A stretch of 64,000 bases of DNA from Clostridia bacterium (GTDB lineage: Bacteria > Bacillota > Clostridia > Christensenellales > Borkfalkiaceae), in assembly GCA_017457225.1 (NCBI GenBank), contig JAFTHW010000006.1, positions 1-64,000 on the forward strand, written 5' to 3'. Positions 1 through 9,017 of this stretch are shown here, piece after piece. The notes beneath the pieces were generated by a model. The model was not told where the DNA came from. It saw only the letters and a list, made by a program, of their open reading frames with translations, and did not search any database. Each line of letters begins with the position of its first letter. Position 1 is the stretch's first letter. Made by a program: the position numbers and the translations under genes.

Positions 1-10
1 TCCTCCTTTA
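1..10 (-). promoter_or_regulatory. Ribosome binding site of the next minus-strand gene
   Basis: Read on the minus strand the window edge ends in taaaggagga, a strong Shine-Dalgarno sequence. The gene it serves must start just beyond the left edge, so positions 1-106 are its upstream region. I see no convincing sigma-A promoter there. Confidence 0.5.
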
Positions 11-106
11 TGCTTACTTGTGTACGTTTGCGAGTCGTACATTTAGTTTAGCACAAAGGAGCTTTTTTTGTATAGCAAAGGCAAGGCTTGAAGCTAAAGC
101 TATTTA

Positions 107-163
107 CCACCGGCACAGCCGGTGGATTTTATAAGGTCGTGTCGAAAAACGCCACGACCTTAT
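107..163. repeat. Two perfect hairpins beyond the opp terminator
   Basis: Two perfect inverted repeats sit side by side in a gene-free stretch: an 8-bp stem CCACCGGC/GCCGGTGG with a 3-base loop (107-125) and an 11-bp stem ATAAGGTCGTG/CACGACCTTAT with an 11-base loop (131-163). Neither is followed by a T-run on either strand, so they are not classical terminators. With the terminator at 173-203 they form a cluster of three hairpins between the opp operon and the next minus-strand gene. They could be RNA processing, stability or leader structures; the function is unknown. Confidence 0.5.
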
Positions 164-172
164 CTTCTGATT

Positions 173-203
173 AAAAAATGCCCCGCGTTTCACGCGGGGC
201 ATT
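173..203 (-). terminator. Intrinsic terminator of the opp gene array
   Basis: The perfect 11-bp stem AATGCCCCGCG/CGCGGGGCATT with a 5-base loop lies 13 bases after the oppF stop. On the minus strand it is followed by a TTTTTT run, and on the plus strand by a longer T-rich run, so it can act in both directions. It is the only clear intrinsic terminator seen between 216 and 32098. Confidence 0.9.
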
Positions 204-215
204 CTTTTTTTTCTT

Positions 216-1361
216 TTAGCCTTTAGAATTCTCGGAATAACAATGGCAAGCTACGAAATGTCCTTCTTCCATTTCCTTATACTCGGGCACGATATGCTTA
301 CATATTTCCATTGCCTTGGGACAACGGGTATGGAACTTACAGCCCATAGGAGGATTTGCCGGCGAAGGGATATCTCCTTTTAAAAGGATACGATCAGTCT
401 TTTCGTCCGGATTGGGATTGGGAACAGCAGAGAACAACGCATTCGTGTACGGATGCAAAGGATTATCGAATATCTTTTCCTTTGGACCGAACTCAACCAT
501 AGATCCTAAATACATTACGCCGATTTTATCCGAAATGTATTTAACAACGGACAAGTCGTGCGAAATGAACAAATACGTGAGCTGTCTTTCTTGCTGTATC
601 TTCTTCAACAAATTGATGATTTGCGCTTGAATAGATACGTCGAGCGCGGATACAGGCTCGTCGCAAACGACGAACTTGGGCGCAACCGCAAGCGCTCTGG
701 CAATACAAATACGCTGTCTTTGACCACCTGAAAATTCGTGGGGGTATCTCTCGTAATAGTAATCGCGTAAACCGCATTGATCCATAATCCCCAAAACGTA
801 ATCTTTTACCTTTTCGGGAGGCACGATATTATGTACCCGCACGGGTTCGGCGAGAATATCGCCGACGGTACTTCTAGGAGGTAAGGAAGAATACGGATCT
901 TGGAAGACGATTTGCATTTTTGTACGGAGCGCGCGCATTTGCTTGGGCGTGTAACCTGCAATATCCTCTCCCTCGAAGAATATTTGCCCCGCCGTAGGCT
1001 GATGCAATTTTAAGATCGCTCTACCCATCGTGGTTTTGCCGCAACCCGACTCCCCTACGATGCCGAGCGTTTCGCCCGGTTTGATTTTAAAAGAAACGTC
1101 GTCTACCGCTTTGAGCGTAGAAATGGGTTTCCCCATCATCGTCTTTTTCAAAACGAAGTGCTTTTTTAAATGCCTTACTTCCAGAATCGCTTCGGGATCA
1201 GGCGGGAGCAGTTTATCCGCTTCGATTTGCGCTTGGCGAGCTTGCTCCTCCCGTTCCTTTTCCGCTATATCGTCATAACCGGAAAAAGCGTTTTCCTCTT
1301 GCGTTTCCGCAACGTTTAATTCCATTTCTTGATTTTCCATATTACTCTTCCTTTTCGCCAT
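216..1361 (-). CDS. oppF: Oligopeptide ABC transporter ATP-binding protein OppF
   Basis: This is the second ATPase subunit of a peptide importer; it hydrolyses ATP on the cytoplasmic face to drive uptake. Visible motifs are Walker A GESGCGKT at residues 103-110, the Q-loop FQDPYSSLPP, the signature SGGQRQR, Walker B VVCDEP followed by SALDVS, and the switch histidine in LFISHDL. The C-terminal Cys-rich oligopeptide-ATPase tail (CKFHTRCP, then CHCYSE) identifies the Opp/Dpp family rather than other ABC ATPases. The first 55 residues are an acidic, Glu/Gln-rich extension not usual in OppF. Its start overlaps the end of oppD by 20 bases, indicating translational coupling. It is the last gene of the array and a terminator follows directly. 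Confidence 0.93.
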   Translation of the reverse strand: MAKRKSNMENQEMELNVAETQEENAFSGYDDIAEKEREEQARQAQIEADKLLPPDPEAILEVRHLKKHFVLKKTMMGKPISTLKAVDDVSFKIKPGETLGIVGESGCGKTTMGRAILKLHQPTAGQIFFEGEDIAGYTPKQMRALRTKMQIVFQDPYSSLPPRSTVGDILAEPVRVHNIVPPEKVKDYVLGIMDQCGLRDYYYERYPHEFSGGQRQRICIARALAVAPKFVVCDEPVSALDVSIQAQIINLLKKIQQERQLTYLFISHDLSVVKYISDKIGVMYLGSMVEFGPKEKIFDNPLHPYTNALFSAVPNPNPDEKTDRILLKGDIPSPANPPMGCKFHTRCPKAMEICKHIVPEYKEMEEGHFVACHCYSENSKG

Positions 1362-2694
1362 ATAAGTGGCAAGCTACGTAATGCGTCGGACTTACCTGCA
1401 CCATACCGGGATATTCCCCCGAGCACTTGCCGATGCATTGCGAACATCTTTCTTTGAAATAGCAATAGTTAGGCATATTGATCGGATTGGGTACGTTGCC
1501 GGGAATATTGAACAGCTTTGCTTCCGAAGACTTCATAGTGGGCTTGGATTTTTGCAAGCCTTGCGTATACGGATGCATCGGCTTATGGAAAATTTCCGAA
1601 GCCGTACCCTGTTCGATAATCCGTCCAGCGTACATAACTACGACGTAGTCCGCCATTTCCGCAATAACGCCCAAATCGTGTGTAATCAACAAAATCGAAC
1701 TGTTGATCTGTCGTTTCAAGTCGTTAAACAAATCCAAAATCTGCGCTTGAATGGTTACGTCGAGCGCCGTCGTCGGCTCGTCCGCGATGATCAAACGGGG
1801 TTCACCGGCCAGCGCCATAGCGATCATAACACGCTGACGCATACCGCCCGAAAGCTCGTGCGGGTAAGAAGCGTATACCCGTTCGGGCATAGCAATACCA
1901 ACGAGATTGAGCATTTCAATCGAACGCTTTTTCGCAAATTCTTTCGTTGCTCCGGGCACGTGCAAAAGGGATACTTCGTCAAGTTGATTCCCGATCGTGA
2001 AAACGGGATTGAGCGAAGTCATCGGTTCTTGGAATACCATCGCCATTTGTCTGCCGCGGAGTCTATACATCTCCTTAATCGGCATCTTTGCGATATCGTA
2101 GACCGTTTCTTCCTGCTCGAATACCCCGATGCCCTGTTCGTCCAAAAGCTGTTTTTTCTTAAGAATCGGCTGACCGTTCTTATCGGTTTTGGGATTGCCG
2201 CTCTTATCAAGAACGGGTTCCATCACTACGTTACCGTCCGCGTCCTTTTCGTATACGGGGATAAAGTTTCCTTTTTCGTCGCGTTTAAAATCGCTGACTT
2301 TGAAACGAATCTCTCCCTCTACGATCTGCCCTGAAGGACCTTGCAAAAGACGCATAATGGACATGGACGTTACGGATTTTCCGCAGCCCGATTCACCTAC
2401 TACGCCAACCGTCGAGTTCGCGGGAATATTGAACGTTACGCCGTTAACGGCTTTTACAACACCTTGGTCGGTGAAGAAGTACGAATGCAACCCCTCCACT
2501 TCTAAAATATTGTTCTCGTCCTTCATTTTCGTCGTGTATTCAGAAGGATGCGCTTTACGGTTTTTCGCTTTTTCAAGACGGCGCATTTCTTTCGCGTTGG
2601 CGCGGGCAATTTCCCGAACCTCTTTACCGCTCAAATAATGCTTCTTCTCTTTCGTTGCGTTTACCGTTTCTTTTTCCTTTTTGTTGATACTCAT
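1342..2694 (-). CDS. oppD: Oligopeptide ABC transporter ATP-binding protein OppD
   Basis: This is the first ATPase subunit of the peptide importer. Walker A GESGCGKS is at residues 100-107, the Q-loop is FQEPMTSLNP around 221-230, and SGGMRQR, IIADEP and LLITHDLG follow, with the family Cys-rich tail (YCYFKERCSQC, then ACHLYGE). At 450 aa it is about 100 residues longer than a typical OppD. The excess is a Lys/Arg-rich N-terminal extension of about 60 residues and an insertion at about 131-200 between Walker A and the Q-loop, made of D-x-x-G-N turns such as DADGNVV, DKSGNP and DKNGQP. It lies 2 bases after oppC and overlaps oppF. Confidence 0.93.
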   Translation of the reverse strand: MSINKKEKETVNATKEKKHYLSGKEVREIARANAKEMRRLEKAKNRKAHPSEYTTKMKDENNILEVEGLHSYFFTDQGVVKAVNGVTFNIPANSTVGVVGESGCGKSVTSMSIMRLLQGPSGQIVEGEIRFKVSDFKRDEKGNFIPVYEKDADGNVVMEPVLDKSGNPKTDKNGQPILKKKQLLDEQGIGVFEQEETVYDIAKMPIKEMYRLRGRQMAMVFQEPMTSLNPVFTIGNQLDEVSLLHVPGATKEFAKKRSIEMLNLVGIAMPERVYASYPHELSGGMRQRVMIAMALAGEPRLIIADEPTTALDVTIQAQILDLFNDLKRQINSSILLITHDLGVIAEMADYVVVMYAGRIIEQGTASEIFHKPMHPYTQGLQKSKPTMKSSEAKLFNIPGNVPNPINMPNYCYFKERCSQCIGKCSGEYPGMVQVSPTHYVACHLYGEKEE

Positions 2695-2696
2695 TC

Positions 2697-3773
2697 TTAT
2701 CTCCTCTGTCTAGGATCGAGCGCGTCACGCAAGCCGTCACCGATAAAGTTGAAGCCGAGAACGGCAATAATGATACAAAAGCCGGGCGCGCCCCAAACGT
2801 TGAAATTATTTTGGAGAATATAGTTGTCTTTCGCGATTTGAATCATCGTACCCCAAGAAGCATACGGAACGCGTACGCCGAGGTTCAAATACGAGAGCGT
2901 CGATTCGGACAAGATCATACTGCCAAGCGACATCGTCATCGAAACAAGGATTTGCGGAAGAATATTGGGAATCAAGTGCTTGAAGATTCTTCTTGCCGTC
3001 GAATATCCCATTGCTTCCGCTGCAACCATATATTCCTGCTCACGCAAGAACAAGATTTGTCCGCGCACCAAACGCGCCATACCCGGCCACGAGAACAGCG
3101 ACAGTAAACCCATTAGCAAGTATATGTAATATTGCGAGGGAACGCCGTTCGCATCGAGTACCGTACCTATAATCAACATCAATGGTAGCGTTGGCAAACA
3201 AATCAATATGTCACTAATACGCATAATAATATCATCCACCACGCCACCGTAGAAGCCAGCCAAGCCACCCAGCACGATACCCAAAACCGAAGTTAAGAAT
3301 ACCGCCAAAAAGCTGATCGTCAAGGACAGTCTGCCACCATACATCAAACGGGTGAAAATATCCATACCTTGCTCATCCGTACCGAGAATATGATCAGCGG
3401 ACGGAGGCGCAAGTTTGTTAATACCGTTATCGGTTACAAAAATTTGTACGAATTCGCTATCGTCGATAGATACCGAATAATCGGTGTATTCGATTTTACC
3501 CGTACGATCGGTTTCCGTTTCACCCCAACGCTGATATACGACGGGGCCCAACCAACAGAACGCAAACAATATAACAAGCATAACCAAACCCGTAATAGAG
3601 AGTTTCGAGCGAAAAAACCGACGAAACAGCATACGGGTAGGCGACATCAACCGCACATTTTTATCCAGCGGCGTTTCGGTGTCCTCTACGCTCGCCGTAG
3701 CAACAGCTTCCGTAGCTTCGAGAATCTCTGCTTCTTGAGAAGAAGCGGTTTGTAATTCTTTATTCTCTTCCAT
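2697..3773 (-). CDS. oppC: Oligopeptide ABC transporter permease OppC
   Basis: This is an inner-membrane permease subunit of the peptide importer. It has an acidic cytoplasmic N-terminus of about 50 residues, a first membrane segment near 58-78, and a binding-protein-dependent transport domain whose EAA coupling loop is visible as AAEAMGYSTARRIFKHLIPN. The GTDEQGMDIFTRLMYGGR stretch is the typical OppC/DppC N-terminal signature. An extra loop of about 55 residues, predicted extracytoplasmic, lies between the first membrane segment and this signature. It sits 11 bases after oppB with good ribosome-site spacing. Confidence 0.93.
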   Translation of the reverse strand: MEENKELQTASSQEAEILEATEAVATASVEDTETPLDKNVRLMSPTRMLFRRFFRSKLSITGLVMLVILFAFCWLGPVVYQRWGETETDRTGKIEYTDYSVSIDDSEFVQIFVTDNGINKLAPPSADHILGTDEQGMDIFTRLMYGGRLSLTISFLAVFLTSVLGIVLGGLAGFYGGVVDDIIMRISDILICLPTLPLMLIIGTVLDANGVPSQYYIYLLMGLLSLFSWPGMARLVRGQILFLREQEYMVAAEAMGYSTARRIFKHLIPNILPQILVSMTMSLGSMILSESTLSYLNLGVRVPYASWGTMIQIAKDNYILQNNFNVWGAPGFCIIIAVLGFNFIGDGLRDALDPRQRR

Positions 3774-3784
3774 ATTCTCCTCCT

Positions 3785-4774
3785 TTACGCCAATTTCACG
3801 CGCGGGTCTACTACGCCGTACATCAAGTCGGCGAGTAACATACCCATAACGGACAGGAACGCAAGGAACATATTATACGTCATAATAACGGGAATATCCC
3901 CTTGCATCATTGCCGTTAAGGCATAGTTACCGATACCCGTCAAGTCGAATACCTGCTCGGTAAGCATCGCGCCTGAGAAAAGCGAAGGAATCAACCCTGC
4001 AAGGCTCGTAACGAGCGGAATCATCGTATTGCGGAATGCGTGCTTGTAAATGACTGTATGTTCTTTCAAGCCTTTTGCTCTTGCCGTACGTATGTAATCG
4101 GAATTGAGAACTTCGAGCATATTCGTTCTCGTCGTTCTCATTCTACCGCCGATGCTCAAAATTGTAATCGTCAAGATCGGCAGGAACATATGCCGCAAAT
4201 AATCAACGAGCGCTTCAAAACCGTTGCTATACGTGATACCAGCGTCTTTCATACCCGAAACGGGGAACCAACCGAGCTTATTCGCAAATACGTCTTTCAA
4301 TACCTGTCCAAAGAAGAAGGACGGCAAGGAAATACCGATAATAACCAATACGGTTACTACGTAGTCGCGAACGGAATATTGATGCGTAGCCGCCGTAATA
4401 CCGAGCGGAATCGCAATCAAAAATTCAAACACCGTCGCCACCGCCGCAACGAAGAAAGACGTACCCATTCTGTCGGCATTGAAAATCTCCGAAATTACTT
4501 TGCGTTGGCTGATAAAACTTTCGCCGAAGTCCAGACGGCAAACGTTACCGAGCCAGTTAAAGTAGCCCTCGACGATATTGCCGTCCAAACCATAAGTCTT
4601 ATACATTTGTTGCGTAAACTCCTCGGTAACAGTTACGCCATTGGTTGCCAAATTGACAATTCTCTGTTCGATGAAGTCCATCGGCATACAGCGAAGCAAC
4701 GTATAGAGAATGAAGGAAACGCCAAGCAATATCAGTAGCGCAAATCCTATTCTTTTGAGTATATACTTAAACAT
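3785..4774 (-). CDS. oppB: Oligopeptide ABC transporter permease OppB
   Basis: This is the first permease subunit of the peptide importer. The 329-aa length is normal for OppB. The N-terminal segment begins MFKYILKRIGFALLILLGVS, followed by the family loop with LRCMPMDF, several membrane spans, and the EAA loop RTARAKGLKEHTVIYKHAFR. It pairs with OppC to form the channel. The gap to the upstream binding-protein gene is 41 bases with no terminator, so it is very likely co-transcribed with it. Confidence 0.93.
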   Translation of the reverse strand: MFKYILKRIGFALLILLGVSFILYTLLRCMPMDFIEQRIVNLATNGVTVTEEFTQQMYKTYGLDGNIVEGYFNWLGNVCRLDFGESFISQRKVISEIFNADRMGTSFFVAAVATVFEFLIAIPLGITAATHQYSVRDYVVTVLVIIGISLPSFFFGQVLKDVFANKLGWFPVSGMKDAGITYSNGFEALVDYLRHMFLPILTITILSIGGRMRTTRTNMLEVLNSDYIRTARAKGLKEHTVIYKHAFRNTMIPLVTSLAGLIPSLFSGAMLTEQVFDLTGIGNYALTAMMQGDIPVIMTYNMFLAFLSVMGMLLADLMYGVVDPRVKLA

Positions 4775-4815
4775 TTTTACTCCTATCGTTAAAACGATAT
4801 TTTACTTCTTACTTT

Positions 4816-7431
4816 TTATTTCTTTTCAACCAATTCAAGATCCCAAATTTTTTCAAGGGGCGACGTGTACGGGTTGATATTCGAAGAGAATCCGGTTACC
4901 GTCTTGCTGTTATACGCATACAACGTCATACGTTGATATACGGGCAACTCAACCGCGAGCTCCAATACGAGTTCCATCGCATCTTCATAGATTCCCTTTC
5001 TAGTCGCCTGATCGGTAATCGCGCGGCCATCGTCAATCAACGCGCTCAATCTGTTAATGATATTATACTCCGTCGCGTAAAGCGTTTGGTTACTCTTGAT
5101 TTCTCTGTAACCCCAAGCATATACGGAAGTAGCCGAAGAGTTCTTGTGATATACTTGATACATATCGGGATCGATCGTCGAACCCCAAGCAGCCGCCCAT
5201 ACTTCAAGCGAACCCGTCGAAAGCTTGGTAAGCGCTTGCGAGTCGGCTTTTACTTCTACGTTCCAACCCATTTCGTTCAGAATTTCCGCCGCCTGCTTAA
5301 ATACTGCGTAGGTGGGGTGTTCGGTGATGGAAGAACCTGCAACCGTGAATTTGATTTTCAAAGCCGCATCGCCTTCTTTCACGCCTGCTGCTTCCATATA
5401 TTTTTGAATCTTCGCTTTCGCGTCCTCTCTACCCGACCATTTTACGTAGTCGTATTGCGTAGGAGGCGCTTTGCTCGCTCCGTTGTCTTCGAACGGATAT
5501 GCCCAACTTTCCATAGACATAGGCCAATCGATCGTCTTACACGTACCCGGTTCGTAGAAGCTTTGCGCAAGTTTCGTTTCCATAGCCGCCATAATGGCGC
5601 GACGTATGTTGATGTTAGGTACTTTACCTGCGTTAATACCAACGTAACCGTAACCAAGCTGCCAAGATTTAAGCTGCTCGTACCCTTTAGACTTCATAGA
5701 CGTCAAACGCGAGGAATTTTCTTTGGTAAATTGAGGCGTTACGTAGTCTACTTCGCCGCTTTCCAATTTATCGAGCGCGTTCGAGGTGCTTACAACCTGC
5801 AAACGGATCTTTTCCGCTTTAACGGGGAACATAAAGTTCTCATTCGCCTTAAAGTATACAACGCTGCTGCTCCAGAATTTCGAGCCGCTGGGATTGTTTA
5901 CGTTGTCTGCATCCGTTGCTTTGAAAGGACCTGCGCCAACGGGTACTTCTACGTGCTGCTGCGATTGAATAACTTTACTCTGGAAGTCACTGCTTGCCCA
6001 TTCTACGCCGAACTTATTCGCCGCGATGTCGATCTCTCTGCCGTTAGGGTGCTGCGCGTCTGCCGTGTAGTAGTGCGCGGGAGCAACCGTAAAGCCAAAG
6101 TTGTAGATCGCCTTAGGGTCTTGACCGTTGATGGTGATTTGCAATACGTCGTATTCGTCTGCGTTCGTCGGCACGCCGTCTGCGTTGTGCTCGTGCGCTA
6201 CTTTATACTCTGTACCGCCTACGGTAACCGTTTGCACGTCCGTCGTATGACCGAGCGAAACAATACCGCTGATATTGGGATATTCCAAAGAACCGTCGCC
6301 TTTCATATTGTTATGCAACAATACGTCAATCGCAGTTGCCGTATATTGCGTCGTAAGCGTACCCGCCGTACCCCACATCGTAAGAATGGAGTTCAAACTC
6401 GATTTAACGGTATCGTTGTATACCTTTTCGATTGCCGTCTCTGGCGTGAATCCCGAAACGTCCGTCGTACCTTCAAATTTTTCAATCTTGAGCTTATTAT
6501 CTTTACCCTCTATTTTCTGGTATACGGGCGTGATATAGCCTTCGTAAAGGAAGAATTTAAACACGTCGTTTTCCAAAAGCGTTTTATGTTCGGCATAAGG
6601 CGCCGTTGTAAGGTCGAAAGATTCCTTTGCCGCTTTAAAATCCGATTCCAATTCTTTCTTGAACGTTTCCAACGTGAGTTTATAGTCCTTCCACAAAAGC
6701 GCGCGGAAATCGTCCACGTCCATCGTTGCCTGTTCATCTGCGGAAGCTACTGCATCCATATACCCCGACGTAATATCGTACGTATTGATATATTCTGCCA
6801 TTTGAAGCTCCGTTGCGCTGTACGAGGAAGTAGAACCCTCGATCTTCGCATTTTCTTCGTATACGTCAACGAGTTCACGGATTCTGTATCTAGCCAGCGT
6901 AGCCGCTTGGTTGGAGATATTTGCGTCCGCTTCGTCCCCACCGCTAGAATAGTTGGTCTGCGTTCTGTACTGCGAAAGCCCCTTAATGTCGATGGAATAC
7001 ATCGTGGAAGAGCCCGTATATACGGGATCAAGATATTCGTAGATATTGAACATAACGTCGTTCATCGTCAAAGGCTTGCCGTCCGAGAACTTCAGGTTGT
7101 TCTTAATAACGAACGTATATACCGATTCATTCGCCTCTGCGTTATAAACGGCATTGTTGAACGCTTTTACGACCGTAGGTTCGTCGTCGCCTGCAATAGG
7201 CAAGCCGTCTTTATCGGTAGACAACATACCGATTTGCGTCATACCTACTACGTCCATATCCGCACCAGCCGTTGCATAGAAGGGATTGAACAAACCGCTC
7301 AATTCTTCCGTCATCAGTACGATACTGTCTTTCTTCTTATCGTCACAACTCGTAAGCGTTACCGTAGTAGAAGCAATCATCGTACCGCAAAGCGCTATAC
7401 TGAGTATGCGCGCTACTGCATTCTTTTTCAT
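4816..7431 (-). CDS. oppA: Oligopeptide-binding lipoprotein (family 5 solute-binding protein), enlarged
   Basis: This is the extracytoplasmic solute-binding lipoprotein that delivers peptides to OppBCDF. The signal peptide ends in the lipobox LTSC with the lipidated cysteine at residue 29. The family 5 fold is visible in LFNPFYATAGADMDVV, DGKPLTMNDVMFNIYEYLDP, PVGAGPFKATD and NINIRRAIMAAM. At 871 aa it is about 300 residues longer than usual; the surplus is inserted between the first lobe and the hinge (about 150-400) and looks partly helical. It is immediately upstream of oppB and downstream of surface lipoprotein genes. Its start has a GGAGG site 8 bases upstream. The insertion may widen the binding cleft or interact with neighbouring surface proteins; that is inference. 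Confidence 0.88.
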   Translation of the reverse strand: MKKNAVARILSIALCGTMIASTTVTLTSCDDKKKDSIVLMTEELSGLFNPFYATAGADMDVVGMTQIGMLSTDKDGLPIAGDDEPTVVKAFNNAVYNAEANESVYTFVIKNNLKFSDGKPLTMNDVMFNIYEYLDPVYTGSSTMYSIDIKGLSQYRTQTNYSSGGDEADANISNQAATLARYRIRELVDVYEENAKIEGSTSSYSATELQMAEYINTYDITSGYMDAVASADEQATMDVDDFRALLWKDYKLTLETFKKELESDFKAAKESFDLTTAPYAEHKTLLENDVFKFFLYEGYITPVYQKIEGKDNKLKIEKFEGTTDVSGFTPETAIEKVYNDTVKSSLNSILTMWGTAGTLTTQYTATAIDVLLHNNMKGDGSLEYPNISGIVSLGHTTDVQTVTVGGTEYKVAHEHNADGVPTNADEYDVLQITINGQDPKAIYNFGFTVAPAHYYTADAQHPNGREIDIAANKFGVEWASSDFQSKVIQSQQHVEVPVGAGPFKATDADNVNNPSGSKFWSSSVVYFKANENFMFPVKAEKIRLQVVSTSNALDKLESGEVDYVTPQFTKENSSRLTSMKSKGYEQLKSWQLGYGYVGINAGKVPNINIRRAIMAAMETKLAQSFYEPGTCKTIDWPMSMESWAYPFEDNGASKAPPTQYDYVKWSGREDAKAKIQKYMEAAGVKEGDAALKIKFTVAGSSITEHPTYAVFKQAAEILNEMGWNVEVKADSQALTKLSTGSLEVWAAAWGSTIDPDMYQVYHKNSSATSVYAWGYREIKSNQTLYATEYNIINRLSALIDDGRAITDQATRKGIYEDAMELVLELAVELPVYQRMTLYAYNSKTVTGFSSNINPYTSPLEKIWDLELVEKK

Positions 7432-7451
7432 TTTTGTTACCTCCGCTTGAT

Positions 7452-8996
7452 TTATTCTATGTTATAAATTTCTTGAACCAATTTAATTTCGCTCTGCAAT
7501 ACGGTGATGGAAACCGTTCCGTCTCCCCCAATTGTAACCGCCTGCGGATCAATCGTATACAAATACTGCTCGCCCAGCTTTTCGCCGTAGAATTGCAAAG
7601 CTACGTCCGTTTTGGTAATTCCCGCCGTGTTACCGTTGGCTATCAAATGGAAATCGCATTCGCCGCGCGTCGTAATCTTACCGATCTTAAACACGCCGCC
7701 TACTGTTACACCCGATACGCTCGCCTCATTGTCGATCCACCCTGCAAACATACCGAACTGTCTATCCGAACGAGAATAACCCGTATACGCTAAATCAAAA
7801 GCAACGTTTTCAAACTTGATGTCTTTTAAGACCGCGCCATTTGCAATCGCACCGAATACACCCCCGTATTTCGATTCCGAAGCGTACGTCACGGATACGT
7901 TTTTAATCGTATACGTATTGCCCTCGGTCGAATACATCTTGCCTTCAAATTCACCATAGGCAAACGCCGTGGGCCAAGCTATGTCCGTGAAATCGAGATC
8001 CGCCTGAATTTCGTAATATCCTTTGAGGTTGACGTTCGCCGCAAGCTGTTGCGCCGTCGAGATTTTGTACCGTTCACCCTCTTCGTACGTCACGTAAATA
8101 TTCTGTACGCGGTTTTCAACCTTCAATTCGCCCTTGTCGCCGTAATCGGGATCCAACGTACCGATATGTTCGAACGAATGGGTAATCTCGTTGGTAAGCG
8201 CTTCGTCCGTATAGGCTTTCGAGAAGGTCATTCCCGACAATTTAGGGAACGAGTATTCTTCGCTCACGCTATATTTATACGTATACTGCATCGCGCCGTC
8301 TTGCCAAGTGGGCACCCAAATAGTATCTTTTGCATACGTTTCAGGGTTTTGCAACTTCATCTTATAGTCAAACGAAGTCGTTTCGTCGAGTTTCGTCCAA
8401 TTACCGTCCTTTTGGTAATAATAATTGAACTCATAGTACTCAACCCAACCGGCATACAACGTAATATTTACTTCGGGATCGCCCTCGGTATAGTCGATCG
8501 TGTCCGTTTCAAAATCCCAATAATCGGAATACGTATATGCAGGCATAACCGTCGTTTCCTCTTCGTCTGAAGAAAGCGTTGCGTACACGTACGTTCCGTC
8601 CTCTTTTTGTTTGAGTTCACGTCCATTCTTATCTACGGGCACACCGTCGACCGTCACCACTTCGCGGGTTTGATACCAACCCGCAAAGAAATGGTCGGAA
8701 AGCGTGAGCGTAATCGGTCCGGTCGCACTGTTGGGACGTTGAGGATCGGTCGGCTCTAACAATTTAATATGCACCGCGCCCTCTCCGTCTTTTTCGAAGT
8801 TCGAGGGGTTGTACATATCCACGATGGTAACGCCTTCACTGCCTATAAACGAACCGCCGTTTGGATTGTACGTAACCGAAATCGTATAACCTTTTTGCTT
8901 ATAGTCGTCTATCATCGTGTTTTTGGCACAGCCTGCGCCGAAACACAAAAGAGATAAACAACCGAGCGCTAAAACAATTTTGAATTTCTTTTTCAT
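7452..8996 (-). CDS. Surface lipoprotein with InlB-type and GLUG-like repeats
   Basis: This is a predicted lipoprotein of 514 aa with lipobox GAGC and the lipidated cysteine at residue 23. Residues about 38-120 resemble a Listeria-Bacteroides (InlB B / Flg_new) repeat, with YNPNGGSF near the start and FFAGWYQTREV near the end; a second such module ends in LYAGWVEYYEF. The C-terminal half contains a GLUG-like beta motif, KYGGVFGAIANGAVLKDIKF, and a later copy, FGMFAGWIDNEASVSGVTVG, as in bacterial beta-helix surface proteins. No catalytic motif is visible. It lies between the giant subtilase gene (21 bases) and the peptide-binding lipoprotein gene (20 bases), so it is likely co-expressed. A role in substrate binding or wall attachment is inferred from context only. 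Confidence 0.75.
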   Translation of the reverse strand: MKKKFKIVLALGCLSLLCFGAGCAKNTMIDDYKQKGYTISVTYNPNGGSFIGSEGVTIVDMYNPSNFEKDGEGAVHIKLLEPTDPQRPNSATGPITLTLSDHFFAGWYQTREVVTVDGVPVDKNGRELKQKEDGTYVYATLSSDEEETTVMPAYTYSDYWDFETDTIDYTEGDPEVNITLYAGWVEYYEFNYYYQKDGNWTKLDETTSFDYKMKLQNPETYAKDTIWVPTWQDGAMQYTYKYSVSEEYSFPKLSGMTFSKAYTDEALTNEITHSFEHIGTLDPDYGDKGELKVENRVQNIYVTYEEGERYKISTAQQLAANVNLKGYYEIQADLDFTDIAWPTAFAYGEFEGKMYSTEGNTYTIKNVSVTYASESKYGGVFGAIANGAVLKDIKFENVAFDLAYTGYSRSDRQFGMFAGWIDNEASVSGVTVGGVFKIGKITTRGECDFHLIANGNTAGITKTDVALQFYGEKLGEQYLYTIDPQAVTIGGDGTVSITVLQSEIKLVQEIYNIE

Positions 8997-9017
8997 ATAA
9001 CCTCTGTAAAAGCCGCT

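Noticed and set aside
4933..7467. An 844-codon plus-strand open frame opposite oppA
   Set aside because: It is antisense to a clear solute-binding protein gene, has an Arg/Phe/Val-rich composition without domains, and has no ribosome site. Long antisense frames are common here because the codon usage of the real genes leaves few stops in that frame.
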